Shown: in pieces, positions 35,514 through 44,807 of the stretch
Layout of the letters: the number at the start of each line of letters is the position of its first letter
How positions within the stretch are numbered: the first letter of the stretch is position 1
Assembly (NCBI RefSeq): GCF_001598335.1
Contig: NZ_BCYT01000007.1
Location: 1-64,000 of the forward strand
DNA length: 64,000 nt
Source of the DNA: Sphingobium abikonense NBRC 16140
GTDB taxonomy: Bacteria; Pseudomonadota; Alphaproteobacteria; Sphingomonadales; Sphingomonadaceae
Direction: 5' to 3'
Notes under the pieces: model-generated
What the model saw: only the letters and a program-made list of their open reading frames with translations
The model's database searches: none
What the model was told of the DNA's origin: nothing
Made by a program: the position numbers and the translations under genes

Positions 35514-37160
35514 TCAGCGCCCCTGGCTGCGCCAGCGGGTGATGGTGCGCGCCAGAATATCCTGCTCGCCGCCCGATTGACGCCACAGGTCGGTGAAGCT
35601 GGGGTCGCTCGACGCCGGGCGTCGCTGCGGCTCCAGCGTGTCGAGCGCGACGCGGATCGGCACGGCGACGCCTTCCCCGCAGATGATCGCCTCGCGGTTG
35701 CGAAGCGCGGGGATGCTGTCCAGAAATCCGCGCGCGCCTTCGGGCATCGCCGCCTTTACGAACGCCTGGTCGCGATCATTGTTGAGGCGCATGGCGATGA
35801 TGGTGCCGCATTGCGACAGCACGCCTTCGGCAAGGTCCGACGGGCGCTGCGTGATGAGGCCCAGTGATACGCCATATTTGCGGCCTTCCTTGGCGATCCG
35901 CTCCAATATCTTGCGCACGGCTTGCCCCGACCCGCTGGTGGAGGCGGGGATGTAGCGATGCGCCTCCTCGCACACCAGCAGGATCGGCCGCTGCGGCTCG
36001 TCCCGTGCCCAGATGGCATAGTCGAACACCAGCCGCGACAGCACCGACACCACGGTCGATGTGATGTCGGATGGCATGGCCGACACGTCGATGATGGAAA
36101 TGGGCTTGCCATCGGAGGGCAGGCGGAAAATCTTGGCAATGAACTGCTGCATCGTGTCCGCGACCAGCATGCCCGAAAACATGAAGCTGTAGCGCGGATC
36201 GGCCTTGATCTCGTCAATCTTGGTCTTGAGCCGCATATAGGGGAGCGCGCCGGTGCCCTTGTCCAGCTTTCCCATCTCGTTCTGGAGGATGGTGGTGAGG
36301 TCGGACAGCAGATAGGGCACGGGCGAATCCACCGTCAGGCGGCCGATGCTGTCGGCCAGCCGGTTCTTCGACCGCGCGGCGAGCAGGCACTTGGCCAGGA
36401 TATCGCTGTCGACGGTGCGGTCGGCACCCTGCGAGGTCACGAACACCTCGCAATGTTCCTCGAAATTCATCAGCCAATAGGGCAGCGCCAGATTGCTGAC
36501 GTCATAGACCGCGCCATTCTGCGCGAAGGCGGCGCCATATTCGCCATGGGGGTCGATCATGACGATATGCCCCTGGGGCGACAGGTCGCAGATGCGGTGC
36601 AGGATCAGCGCCGCGCTGGTCGATTTGCCGGTGCCGGTCGATCCCAGCAGCGCGAAATGCTTGCCCAGCATCGAATCGACATACAGCGCCGCGCGCGTGT
36701 CGCTGGTGGGGTAGACGGTGCCGATCTCCACATTGGCGCGGTCGTCGGCGGCGTAGATTTGCTGCATGTCGGCGCTCGACACCGGGAAGATGTCGGTGCC
36801 GGGCGTGGGATAGCGGGTGATGCCGCGCCGGAAATGATGAATGCACCCCGTCGCCGGCTCCTCATCGCCTTCGCCCAGAAAATCAATGTCGGCAATGACG
36901 CTGTGCGTCGCCTGATCCAGCGCCATGGCGCGTACGCTGGCGATCGCCCAGCTGGCCCCGACCCGCATCTTGACCTGGCTGCCGACCTGTCCCGCCATGG
37001 CGACGCAAGGGTCGGCGTCCTGGCCCAATATGCCCAGCCGCTGAGCGTCGATCAGCACCTTGGAACTGGACCCGGCGATCTGGAACACCATGCCCATGGA
37101 ATGGGGATGATCCGGCGTGGTCGACGCGGCGAAACTCTGGGCGTCCGACATATAGGACAT
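35514..37160 (-). CDS. HerA-like (DUF87) ATPase
   Basis: A 548-residue P-loop ATPase of the HerA/FtsK superfamily. A short N-terminal beta-barrel-like region is followed by the Walker A GSTGTGKSTSAAL, a Walker B-type IVMIDPHGEYG, and a late ILLVCEEAHRYIP with an arginine-rich RIAKEGRKYGVSLGLITQRPSDL. Archaeal HerA works with the NurA nuclease in end resection, and bacterial forms sometimes belong to defence systems. No nuclease partner is next to it here, so its job is uncertain. The ATG at 37160 is used because the frame upstream begins only with TTG. Confidence 0.85.
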   Translation of the reverse strand: MSYMSDAQSFAASTTPDHPHSMGMVFQIAGSSSKVLIDAQRLGILGQDADPCVAMAGQVGSQVKMRVGASWAIASVRAMALDQATHSVIADIDFLGEGDEEPATGCIHHFRRGITRYPTPGTDIFPVSSADMQQIYAADDRANVEIGTVYPTSDTRAALYVDSMLGKHFALLGSTGTGKSTSAALILHRICDLSPQGHIVMIDPHGEYGAAFAQNGAVYDVSNLALPYWLMNFEEHCEVFVTSQGADRTVDSDILAKCLLAARSKNRLADSIGRLTVDSPVPYLLSDLTTILQNEMGKLDKGTGALPYMRLKTKIDEIKADPRYSFMFSGMLVADTMQQFIAKIFRLPSDGKPISIIDVSAMPSDITSTVVSVLSRLVFDYAIWARDEPQRPILLVCEEAHRYIPASTSGSGQAVRKILERIAKEGRKYGVSLGLITQRPSDLAEGVLSQCGTIIAMRLNNDRDQAFVKAAMPEGARGFLDSIPALRNREAIICGEGVAVPIRVALDTLEPQRRPASSDPSFTDLWRQSGGEQDILARTITRWRSQGR

Positions 37161-37341
37161 GATGCATCCGTTTCCTTGGCGCCGATCACGATCCGGCAAA
37201 CATCAAGGCTCTAGGAGCAAGAGGTAAATTTTGGCTTAGCTGCGTCCGGGGCTGTCATCCCGATTGCTTGCACAGGCCGGACAAGGGAACATGGATCAGC
37301 TTCACGCATTAGAAGCGCCAGCTTAAATACAGGATGCTTTC

Positions 37342-38460
37342 TTGTCCGAAACGATAGTTGCCGACCGCGCCCGCCGATCCGACGCCATCGCCATCGCGCG
37401 CGTCATCTGCATATTGGGCGTGGTCTATGTCCATGCCTGGACCGGGCTGAACGGCATCGCGCTGGCGGCCTTGCGCGGCACCGGGCAGGACACGCTGCGC
37501 TGGACGCTGATGGAGGTGTTCGGGCGCAGCGCGGTGCCGCTCCTGGGCCTGATTTCCGGCTGGCTGGTGGCGGGATCGGGCACATCGCGCGCCTGGACCA
37601 CCCATGTCGCGCGCAAGGCGCGCACCATTTTGCTGCCGATGGTCTTGTGGAATGCGCTGGCCATCCTGTTCGTATCGGGCGCGGCGTTGCTGTTCCACCT
37701 TCAGGCGCCGACGCCCAGTTCGCTGGAGTGGGTGGCGCAGGAATTGTTCATCCTGACGCGCAATCCCGACATCAACGTGCAAATGCCGTTCCTGCGCGAC
37801 CTGTTCCTGTGCATGCTGGCCGCGCCCTTGCTGGTGCGGTTGCCCGGATGGATGCTGATCCTGCTCGCCCTGATCGCGGCGGCGGCGCAGGTGGCGGGGC
37901 TGGGACCGCCGGTGCTGATGCGCGCGTCGATCCTGTTCTTCTTCGTCATCGGGATTTTGGCGCGGCGGCAGGGTGCGGAGCAGACCGTTGCGCGCCTGCC
38001 GTTGTGGCTTGCGCTGGTGCCCTTCCTCTTGCTGATGATGGTGCAGCTTTACCGTGCCGTGGCGGTAGGGAACGGCGAATGGACGACGGTGCAGCGCGCG
38101 ATTGACATGAGCGTGCGCATTACCGCCGCCGTCGCCTTCTGGCGGATCGCCTGGGCGCTGGCGGGATCGGGCGCGCGGGGGCTGTTGCTGCGGATCGAAC
38201 CCTATATGTTCTTCCTGTTCTGCGCCCACCTGATCCTGATCTGGCTGGGCGGGCCGCTGATCGGCAAACTCACCGGCGACATGGGATCGCCCCTTTATCC
38301 CCTCTACCTGGTCCTTCAGCCGCTGATCGTGCTGATCACTGTCATCGCGATCGGATCGACACTGCGCCGGATCGCTCCGGGCGCGGCGGCATTGCTGAGC
38401 GGAGGGCGGCTTGGCCCCGCGCGGATCAAAGATCAACCGGTTCTGGTGCGCGCGCCGTGA
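37342..38460 (+). CDS. membrane acyltransferase, family 3
   Basis: A 372-residue polytopic membrane acyltransferase with about ten hydrophobic segments. The N-terminal [20 protein letters not shown] holds the Arg/His pattern of the acyltransferase-3/OafA-type family, which O-acetylates sugars or lipids. The start is a TTG (37342) with AGGA eleven bases upstream; an in-frame TAA just before rules out anything longer. Its 3' end overlaps the convergent luciferase-like gene by 35 bp. The acceptor is unknown. Confidence 0.8.
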   Translation: MSETIVADRARRSDAIAIARVICILGVVYVHAWTGLNGIALAALRGTGQDTLRWTLMEVFGRSAVPLLGLISGWLVAGSGTSRAWTTHVARKARTILLPMVLWNALAILFVSGAALLFHLQAPTPSSLEWVAQELFILTRNPDINVQMPFLRDLFLCMLAAPLLVRLPGWMLILLALIAAAAQVAGLGPPVLMRASILFFFVIGILARRQGAEQTVARLPLWLALVPFLLLMMVQLYRAVAVGNGEWTTVQRAIDMSVRITAAVAFWRIAWALAGSGARGLLLRIEPYMFFLFCAHLILIWLGGPLIGKLTGDMGSPLYPLYLVLQPLIVLITVIAIGSTLRRIAPGAAALLSGGRLGPARIKDQPVLVRAP

Positions 38461-39451
38461 TCGCCTGCGCAGCGGCCATGGCGATGGCAAAGCTGTGCTT
38501 GCGCGCTTCGGGATCGTAAATCTGCCCGGTCAGCATGATTTCGTCGGCCTGCGTGCGCGTGAGAAAGGCGGCCAGATCGCGTTCGACATCCTGCCGGGTG
38601 CCGATGCTCGACACATTCATCACATCGGCCAGCATCGCGCGCCCCGGCGCAGGCAGGCTATCGAGATAGCCGGGCACCGGCGGTTGCAGCTTGCCCGGCT
38701 GGCCGGTGCGCAGCCGCACAAAGGCTTGCTGCATCGAACTGGCGAGGAGCGTGGCCTCCTCCTGGCTATCGGCGGCAAAGACATTATAGGCCGCCATCAC
38801 ATAGGGCCGGTGGAGCTGGGCGGACGGGCGAAAGTCGCGGCGGTAGAGGGCGATCGCCTCGTCCAGCGCAGCCGGCGCGAAATGCGAGGCGAAGGCATAG
38901 GGAAGACCGAGCGCCGCGGCGAGTTGCGCGCCATAGAGGCTTGAGCCCAAGATCCACAGCGGCACGTTCGCGCCCGCGCCCGGCGTCGCCTCTATGCCCA
39001 GCCGGTCGTCGCCGGCCAGGAAAGCCTGCAATTCCATCACGTCACGGGGAAACTGGTCGACGCCGCCGCTCAAATTGCGGCGGATCGCCTGCGCGACCTT
39101 CTGGTCCGATCCCGGCGCGCGGCCAAGGCCAAGGTCGATGCGGCCGGGAAACAGCGCGTCCAATGTCCCGAACTGTTCGGCGATCACCAGCGGCGCATGA
39201 TTGGGCAGCATGATGCCGCCCGCGCCGATGCGCATGGTGGAGGTGGCATGGCCGATATGCGCCAGCACGACGGCGGTCGCGGCCGATGCAATGCCCGCCA
39301 TGCCATGATGCTCGGCCACCCAGAAACGATGATAGCCAAGGCGTTCGGCATGGGCGGCAAGGTCAGCTGTCTGCGCCAGCGCGGACGCGACGTCGCTGCC
39401 TTCGCGGACGGGGACCAGGTCGAGCAGGGAAAAGCGTGTCATGCCGCTCAT
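38426..39451 (-). CDS. luciferase-like flavin monooxygenase
   Basis: A 341-residue protein of the LLM flavin-dependent group (YhbW-like), with [14 protein letters not shown] near residue 45, [17 protein letters not shown] [22 protein letters not shown], and [10 protein letters not shown]. These features mark the bacterial-luciferase TIM barrel that uses reduced FMN or F420. The reaction is unknown; relatives oxidise alkyl or sulfonate substrates. It stands alone on the minus strand, 36 bp downstream (in its own direction) of the Hpt gene's end. Confidence 0.88.
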   Translation of the reverse strand: MSGMTRFSLLDLVPVREGSDVASALAQTADLAAHAERLGYHRFWVAEHHGMAGIASAATAVVLAHIGHATSTMRIGAGGIMLPNHAPLVIAEQFGTLDALFPGRIDLGLGRAPGSDQKVAQAIRRNLSGGVDQFPRDVMELQAFLAGDDRLGIEATPGAGANVPLWILGSSLYGAQLAAALGLPYAFASHFAPAALDEAIALYRRDFRPSAQLHRPYVMAAYNVFAADSQEEATLLASSMQQAFVRLRTGQPGKLQPPVPGYLDSLPAPGRAMLADVMNVSSIGTRQDVERDLAAFLTRTQADEIMLTGQIYDPEARKHSFAIAMAAAQAITARAPEPVDL

Positions 39452-39486
39452 ATGGGGGCATGATGCGTTTCAGTTCAAGACTGAAC

Positions 39487-39927
39487 CTAACTGGCGCGGC
39501 CGAAACTGGGCTGCGGCGCCGTCACGCGGCGACCAAAGCCTGTCGGACGGCGCGCCGCCAGCGGATTGGCGTCCCGATCGAGCAGCGCCACGGTTTCGCT
39601 GAAGCAGGGACGCAGCGCGACCACCGTTTCGATCAATTCGTCGGGCGTCTCATGCATTTCGACACAGCGCCGGGCAGTCATCTCGATCGTTTCGGCGAGC
39701 GCGGACAGGCGATGCGCGCAGAACTGCGCCGACTCGCCCTTCAGCGTGTGGGCCGGGCGCACCAGCGCGGTCGCATTGCGGGTCCGCATGGCTTCCTCAA
39801 TTTCATGGATCGACTTGATGCCGTCTTCCTTGAAATAGCTCAGGATGCGCAAATAGGCCGCGCCCAGCTCCGCGCGCGCACGCGCCAGCTCGGTGAAGTC
39901 CACCAGATCGGATTGTTGATGCAGCAC
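39487..39927 (-). CDS. Hpt-domain phosphotransfer protein
   Basis: A 146-residue histidine phosphotransfer protein. The phosphorylatable histidine is in LVRPAHTLKGESAQFCAHRL, inside a four-helix Hpt bundle (about residues 20-110). The rest is a short Arg/Pro-rich tail. The GTG at 39927 is favoured because GAGGGAG stands six bases upstream; ATGs at 39951 and 39969 are alternatives. It should relay phosphate between a hybrid kinase and a response regulator, neither of which is nearby. Confidence 0.8.
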   Translation of the reverse strand: MLHQQSDLVDFTELARARAELGAAYLRILSYFKEDGIKSIHEIEEAMRTRNATALVRPAHTLKGESAQFCAHRLSALAETIEMTARRCVEMHETPDELIETVVALRPCFSETVALLDRDANPLAARRPTGFGRRVTAPQPSFGRAS

Positions 39928-39992
39928 CCGCCACTCCCTCACATGCCCCATGCATGCCGTGCCGAACATAAGGGGCACGCGTAAACAGGCGG

Positions 39993-40235
39993 TTAAATTC
40001 TGCGCGATTCCGGGGCGCTGTCGGGATGGCTCAGCAGATAGCGGTCCTGCCCCATTTCACTGAAATACCAGCCATTTTGCGCGGCAAGCGCCGCCAGCTC
40101 CGCGCCCGCGATCGGATCATCCGCCTCGATCACAATTTCGCGCGCGCCCCGCATCGCGCGCGCGGCGCGCAATGCGGGCCAGGGGCATTTCATCCCCCGC
40201 GCATTGATCGCGACGGGCGCATCCTCATTTGCCAA
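39993..40235 (-). CDS. TusA/SirA-like sulfur-carrier protein
   Basis: An 80-residue TusA-family protein with the diagnostic CPWPALRAARAM (Cys-Pro-x-Pro) that carries sulfur as a persulfide. It starts with TTG inside the last codons of der (11-bp overlap), so it is probably translated by coupling to Der. TusA-type proteins feed sulfur to tRNA thiolation or molybdenum cofactor. Which acceptor this one has cannot be told. Confidence 0.8.
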   Translation of the reverse strand: MANEDAPVAINARGMKCPWPALRAARAMRGAREIVIEADDPIAGAELAALAAQNGWYFSEMGQDRYLLSHPDSAPESRRI

Positions 40236-41595
40236 AAGGGTTCTTCGCGCTGCGCAGCGTCAACCGCACCGGCACCGCGCCAAAGCCCAGTTCCTTGCGG
40301 ATGCCGTTCACCAGATAGCGGCGATAGCTTTCGGGCAGTTCGTCAAGCCGGGTGCCGAACAGTACGAAGGTCGGCGGCCGCGTCTTGTTCTGCGTGATGT
40401 AGCGCAGCTTGATGCGCTTGCCGCCGGGCGCGGGCGGGGGATTGGCCTCCAGCGCGCGTTCGAACCAGCGGTTCAAAATGCCGGTGGAAATGCGCTGCGA
40501 CCAGGCGGTGCGGGTTTCGAAGGCGACATGGATCAGGTCATCCAGGCCCTTTCCGGTCGCGGCCGACACCGTCATGATCGGCACGCCGCGCACCTGCGCC
40601 AGACCGTCGGACAGCGCCTGCTTGATGCCCTGATAGAGGGCGGAGCCATTGTCGACCGTATCCCATTTGTTGAGCGCGATGACGAGCGCGCGCCCTTCCA
40701 CCAGCACCTTGTCGGCGATGCGCAGATCCTGCGCCTCCAGCCCGCGCGTGGAATCGAGCAACAGCACGACCACTTCGGCGAAGTTCACAGCGTTCAGGCC
40801 ATCGGATACCGCCAGCTTTTCGAGCTTGTCCTGAACCTTGGCGCGCTTGCGCATGCCCGCTGTGTCGATGAGGCGCACGGGCCGTTCCAGCCCATCCCGG
40901 CTGGTCCAGCTCCAGTCGACGGCGATGCTATCACGGGTGATGCCGGCCTCCGGCCCCGTCAGCAACCGGTTTTCACCCAACAACCTGTTGATAAGTGTGG
41001 ACTTTCCTGCGTTCGGGCGGCCCACGATCGCCAGTTTGAGCGGCGCGTTCTCCATGTCGGCTTCGCTGTCGCCGGCGGCTTCCGGCTCATCTCCCTCCTC
41101 GCGGTCGAGATGGGGCAGCAGGGCCTGGAACAGGTCGGCCATGCCCTGGCCATGTTCGGCGGAAAAGGGGATGGGTTCGCCAAGGCCCAGCCCAAAGGCT
41201 TCCATGACGCCGCCTTCCGACGATTTCCCTTCCGCCTTGTTGGCGACCAGCACGACCGGCGCATCGCCTTCGCGCAGCCAGCGGGCGATCTCCTCGTCCA
41301 GCGGTGTGATGCCCGCGCGCGCGTCGACCAGGAACAGGGCGACATCGCAATTTTCGACCGCCGCCTGTGTCTGGAGACGCATCCGGCCGGGGAGCGACTG
41401 CGGGTCTTCGTCCTCATAACCGGCGGTGTCGATGATGGTGAAGTCCAGCCCCAGAAGATGCGCCTCGCCCTCCCGCCGGTCGCGCGTGACGCCCGGCTGG
41501 TCATCCACCAGCGCCAGCTTCTTGCCGACCAGGCGGTTGAACAGGGTGGACTTGCCCACATTAGGCCGTCCCACGATCGCTACGGTCGGCAGCAT
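40225..41595 (-). CDS. der: ribosome biogenesis GTPase Der
   Basis: Double-GTPase EngA/Der of 456 residues. The first P-loop is GRPNVGKST (from residue 9) with DTAGYEDE; the second is GRPNAGKST near residue 190 with DTAGMRKRAKVQ and NKWDTVD. A C-terminal KH-like domain follows. It matures the 50S ribosomal subunit. The ATG at 41595 has GGAAGGA upstream. The order yfgM-bamB-der matches many proteobacteria; a strong inverted repeat separates bamB and der. Confidence 0.96.
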   Translation of the reverse strand: MLPTVAIVGRPNVGKSTLFNRLVGKKLALVDDQPGVTRDRREGEAHLLGLDFTIIDTAGYEDEDPQSLPGRMRLQTQAAVENCDVALFLVDARAGITPLDEEIARWLREGDAPVVLVANKAEGKSSEGGVMEAFGLGLGEPIPFSAEHGQGMADLFQALLPHLDREEGDEPEAAGDSEADMENAPLKLAIVGRPNAGKSTLINRLLGENRLLTGPEAGITRDSIAVDWSWTSRDGLERPVRLIDTAGMRKRAKVQDKLEKLAVSDGLNAVNFAEVVVLLLDSTRGLEAQDLRIADKVLVEGRALVIALNKWDTVDNGSALYQGIKQALSDGLAQVRGVPIMTVSAATGKGLDDLIHVAFETRTAWSQRISTGILNRWFERALEANPPPAPGGKRIKLRYITQNKTRPPTFVLFGTRLDELPESYRRYLVNGIRKELGFGAVPVRLTLRSAKNPFGK

Positions 41596-41624
41596 GGCCC
41601 TTTTCCTTCCAGTCAAAAAACAGA

Positions 41625-41688
41625 TGCTCCCGCGCGGGCAGGGGGCTGGCCCATCGGCTGGACCCCGCCCCCTGCCTGCGCAGGAGCA
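41625..41688. repeat. 22-bp inverted repeat between bamB and der
   Basis: The arms at 41625-41646 and 41667-41688 pair with two mismatches out of 22, around a 20-base loop. Each arm reads TGCTCC followed by a GC-rich run ending GGGGGC. This is a REP-like palindrome, probably of another family than the one in valS. In the bamB-to-der transcript it would form a very stable hairpin, 21 bases after the bamB stop and 29 before the der start. Confidence 0.85.
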
Positions 41689-41709
41689 CGCTTAGCATGA
41701 GTGTGCGGC

Positions 41710-43071
41710 TTAACGGAACGCCGTCAGTTTTCCGTCATCGGCCAAGATGTAAAGCATGCTGTTGGCGACGACCGGGGACAGCGACATGGACCGCTTCATG
41801 TCGACCGTCGACTGCACATCGCCCGACGCGGGGTCGACATAGACCAGTTCGCCCCGCGTGGACACGACGATCAGGCGGCCGCCGGCCAGCACCGGGCCGG
41901 TCCAGCGGATCGCCTTGTCCTTCTTCTTTTCTTTCACCCAGCGGCGCAACTGGCTGATCCAGCGAATCTTGCCGGTGGCGCGCGATACGCACAGCAGCTT
42001 GGCGTCGCTGGTGACGGCGAACACCCATTCGCCCACCACCGCCGGGGTCGAAATGCCCGCGATATTGATTTCCCAGATGCGCTGGCCGCTGGTCAGTTCA
42101 TAGCTCGCCATGCGGCCGCCCTGGCCGATCGCGAACACGCGGCCGCGGTCGATCACCGGATCGGCGTCGATGTCGGTCAGCGTGGCGACGGCGGTCGAAA
42201 TGCTGGTGCGCGACAGTGCGTCACCCCAGAGCGATCGGCCATTCTCGTAGCGATAGGCCGAAATTTCGCCAGAGCTGTAGCCGGCGATCACCGTGCCCTG
42301 CGCGGCGGCGGGTGCTGCCACGCCGAAAATACCCGTCACCTGCAGCGTGCCGCTGTCGGTCCATTGGGTGACGCCATCGCTCTGGTTCAGCGCAAAAATC
42401 TGGTTGTCCTGGCCCATGACATAGACATGGCCATTTTCCAGCGTCGGCGCGCCGCGCAGCGGGCCACCCAGATGCTTCTGCCACAGGATTTTGCCGGTTG
42501 CCGCTTCCATCGCGACCACGTCACCGACGCCCGTGCTGGCGAACAGACGGTCGCCCAGCACGCTGACGCCGCCGCCGAACAGGGCGCGGCCATTGCCTTC
42601 GGCCGGCAACGATGTCTGCCACAGTTTCGATCCGCTTGCGGCGTCGAAGGCGATGACATGCGCGCCCGCGTCGATGACATAGAGCTTGCCGTCCGCAACC
42701 ACCGGCGACGCGGCGAGGCGCGCCTGGGGCTTGCTGCCCTGGATGGAGACGGTCCACGCCTGGCTGGGCGATCCGGCCAGCGAGACATGGCCCATCGCCT
42801 TGGCCGAATTGCCGCCCGGCTGGCTCCAGCTGTCGTTGACATAGGGGGCGGGCAGGGTGACGGGCACGTCCGCCAGCGCCGGGTCCACTTCCACGCCCTG
42901 TTCGTTGGACAGGATCGACACGCGGTTGCCGACGACCGGCGTCTTGGGGCCGCCCTTCTTGCCGCCGACGATGCCGCAACCAGCCAGCAAAGCGATCATC
43001 GCCGCCACGGTCACGGCGCGGCCCACAGGCGCCAGGCTTTTCATGCTCACCATCGCCATCTTGTCGCTCAT
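41710..43071 (-). CDS. bamB: outer-membrane assembly lipoprotein BamB (PQQ-like beta-propeller)
   Basis: A 453-residue lipoprotein. The signal sequence ends in the lipobox LLAGC (cysteine near residue 32), followed by a seven- or eight-blade PQQ-type beta-propeller with repeats such as VVADGKLYVIDAGAHVIAFDAASGSKLW and VVGEWVFAVTSDAKLLCVSRATGKIRW. BamB is the scaffold of the BAM complex that folds outer-membrane beta-barrels. Its ATG overlaps the YfgM-like gene stop (ATGA), and der follows, the usual order. Confidence 0.92.
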   Translation of the reverse strand: MSDKMAMVSMKSLAPVGRAVTVAAMIALLAGCGIVGGKKGGPKTPVVGNRVSILSNEQGVEVDPALADVPVTLPAPYVNDSWSQPGGNSAKAMGHVSLAGSPSQAWTVSIQGSKPQARLAASPVVADGKLYVIDAGAHVIAFDAASGSKLWQTSLPAEGNGRALFGGGVSVLGDRLFASTGVGDVVAMEAATGKILWQKHLGGPLRGAPTLENGHVYVMGQDNQIFALNQSDGVTQWTDSGTLQVTGIFGVAAPAAAQGTVIAGYSSGEISAYRYENGRSLWGDALSRTSISTAVATLTDIDADPVIDRGRVFAIGQGGRMASYELTSGQRIWEINIAGISTPAVVGEWVFAVTSDAKLLCVSRATGKIRWISQLRRWVKEKKKDKAIRWTGPVLAGGRLIVVSTRGELVYVDPASGDVQSTVDMKRSMSLSPVVANSMLYILADDGKLTAFR

Positions 43072-43766
43072 CCCTCGCTCGGCTCCGCCGGTATCTCCAC
43101 CGCGTCGATACCCATGACGCCCGCCATCTGACGCGCGCGTGAACGGATCGACTGCGGCACCTTCTCATCCTTGGCCATGGCCGCGAACATCGGGCCGGCC
43201 AGGTCATTCTTGCCCATCTTCATATAGGCGATGGCGACCAGTTCACCCGCGCTGCCGAACCAGGGCGCGCCTTCCACCGCCAGCGGCTTCAGCCGGTCGA
43301 CCACCTGCTGGGGTTTCAGGCTGTCAAATTCCAGCGAGGTCTGGCGGATCAGCGCCAGATCGCGATAGGGCTGGTCCAGGCTGTCGTCCGCCGCGATGGC
43401 GCGATAGGCGGCGATCGCGGCCTTCGCATCGCCCTTGCGCGCGGCGACGCCCGCCTGCACCAGCAGCGCCGACGCGCGATAGCCCGGCTGGCTGGCCTTG
43501 GTCAGCGCGTCCAGCTGCTTCGCGTCGGGCGTGCCGCCGCCCACCGCCGTGTCGAGCAGCGTATCCATCTGTTCCGACACCGCTTCCGACTGCGTTTTCT
43601 GATGATGCTGCCAGTAAAGCCAGCCGCCAAAGGCCGCCAAGCCCACGACCAGCAGGACAATGAGGATGCGGCCATAGCGTTGCCAGAAGGTCGTCAGCTG
43701 GTCCTGGCGGACGGCGTCATCGACCTCGCGCATGAAGGCTTCGCTATTTTGCGGCGTCAGGGCCAC
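43068..43766 (-). CDS. YfgM-like TPR membrane protein
   Basis: A 232-residue protein with a short cytoplasmic N-terminus (EVDDAVRQDQLTTFWQRYG), one membrane helix (residues about 33-51) and a periplasmic TPR region. In E. coli, YfgM lies beside bamB and helps periplasmic chaperones at the Sec translocon. Start GTG at 43766 with GGAG seven bases upstream. Coupled to bamB by a 4-bp overlap. Confidence 0.88.
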   Translation of the reverse strand: MALTPQNSEAFMREVDDAVRQDQLTTFWQRYGRILIVLLVVGLAAFGGWLYWQHHQKTQSEAVSEQMDTLLDTAVGGGTPDAKQLDALTKASQPGYRASALLVQAGVAARKGDAKAAIAAYRAIAADDSLDQPYRDLALIRQTSLEFDSLKPQQVVDRLKPLAVEGAPWFGSAGELVAIAYMKMGKNDLAGPMFAAMAKDEKVPQSIRSRARQMAGVMGIDAVEIPAEPSEG

Positions 43767-43841
43767 GATATTCTCCGAGAAATGGATCAGAAACGTCTGG
43801 CAGAAGGCGCGATCAATAGCGGCGCTTATGCCACAGGCAAA

Positions 43842-44714
43842 TCACTTTTTGGGGCGATAGACCTGATCGGCGGTGGGGAAGGCGCGGCTGCGCACATCGG
43901 CGGCATAGCGGGCGGCGGCGTCGCTGATGGTTTCGGCCATGGCGCCATAGCGTTTGACGAAGCGGGGCGTGCGCTCGAACATGCCCAGCATGTCTTCGGC
44001 GACCAGCACCTGCCCGTCGCAGCGCGCCGACGCGCCGATGCCGATGACCGGCACCGCCACAGCATCGGTGATGATGTCGGCCAGTTCCTCCATCACGCCT
44101 TCGACCACCATGGCGAAGGCGCCGGCGGATGCGACCGCGCGGGCGTCGCCCACGATCTTGGCATGTTCCGCCTCGCTCTTGCCGCGCGCGCCATAGCCAC
44201 CCAGCGCGTTCACCGCCTGGGGCGTCAGGCCGATATGCGCCATCACCGGGATGCCGCGCTGGCTCAGGAAGGCGATGGTGTCGGCCATGGCCTCCCCGCC
44301 CTCCAGCTTGACGCCCGCCGCGCCGGTTTCGGCAAGAATGCGGCTGGCGCTGGCAAAGGCCTGCTGTGGCGATGCTTCATAGCTGCCAAAGGGCATGTCG
44401 ACGATGACGACGCTGTGATAGCTGCCGCGCACCACCGCCGCGCCATGGGCGATCATCATGTCCAGCGTCACCGGCAGGGTGGAGGGCAGGCCGTAAATCA
44501 CCTGGCCCAGCGAATCGCCCACCAGCAGCATGTCGCAATGCGGATCGAGCAGTTGCGCCTGCCGCGCGGTATAGGCGGTCAGCATCACCAGCGGTTCGGC
44601 GGTCCGCCCGTCGACCTTGCGCCGCTGGATGGCGGGCACGGTCAGCCGCTTCATGGGCGCGGGCGTCGGCGTGGCGCGGCTCGTCGCGGTGTCGATCGTG
44701 AAGGTCGTAGACAT
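43842..44714 (-). CDS. panB: 3-methyl-2-oxobutanoate hydroxymethyltransferase
   Basis: Ketopantoate hydroxymethyltransferase, 290 residues. It transfers a hydroxymethyl group from 5,10-methylene-THF to alpha-ketoisovalerate, the first step to pantothenate and CoA. Family signatures are [50 protein letters not shown] and [15 protein letters not shown]. Slightly longer than usual owing to an N-terminal extension rich in Thr/Pro. Monocistronic here; panC is not in the window. Confidence 0.96.
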   Translation of the reverse strand: MSTTFTIDTATSRATPTPAPMKRLTVPAIQRRKVDGRTAEPLVMLTAYTARQAQLLDPHCDMLLVGDSLGQVIYGLPSTLPVTLDMMIAHGAAVVRGSYHSVVIVDMPFGSYEASPQQAFASASRILAETGAAGVKLEGGEAMADTIAFLSQRGIPVMAHIGLTPQAVNALGGYGARGKSEAEHAKIVGDARAVASAGAFAMVVEGVMEELADIITDAVAVPVIGIGASARCDGQVLVAEDMLGMFERTPRFVKRYGAMAETISDAAARYAADVRSRAFPTADQVYRPKK

Positions 44715-44764
44715 GAGCGCGCTCTACCCCAGCGGCGGGCGTCGCGCAAATGATGCAAAGGGAA

Positions 44765-44792
44765 GAGGAGCGGCACTGCCATGTCGCTCCTC
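44765..44792 (-). terminator. terminator of the third TonB receptor gene
   Basis: GAGGAGCG/CGCTCCTC form a perfect 8-bp stem with a 12-base loop, 15 bases after the receptor stop. On the minus strand it is followed by TTCCCTTT. Confidence 0.62.
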
Positions 44793-44807
44793 CCCAGGGG
44801 GCCGTTC

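Noticed and set aside
35922..41700. Long plus-strand open frames opposite the HerA-like gene and der
   Set aside because: The minus-strand products have clear P-loops and family motifs, while the antisense translations do not.
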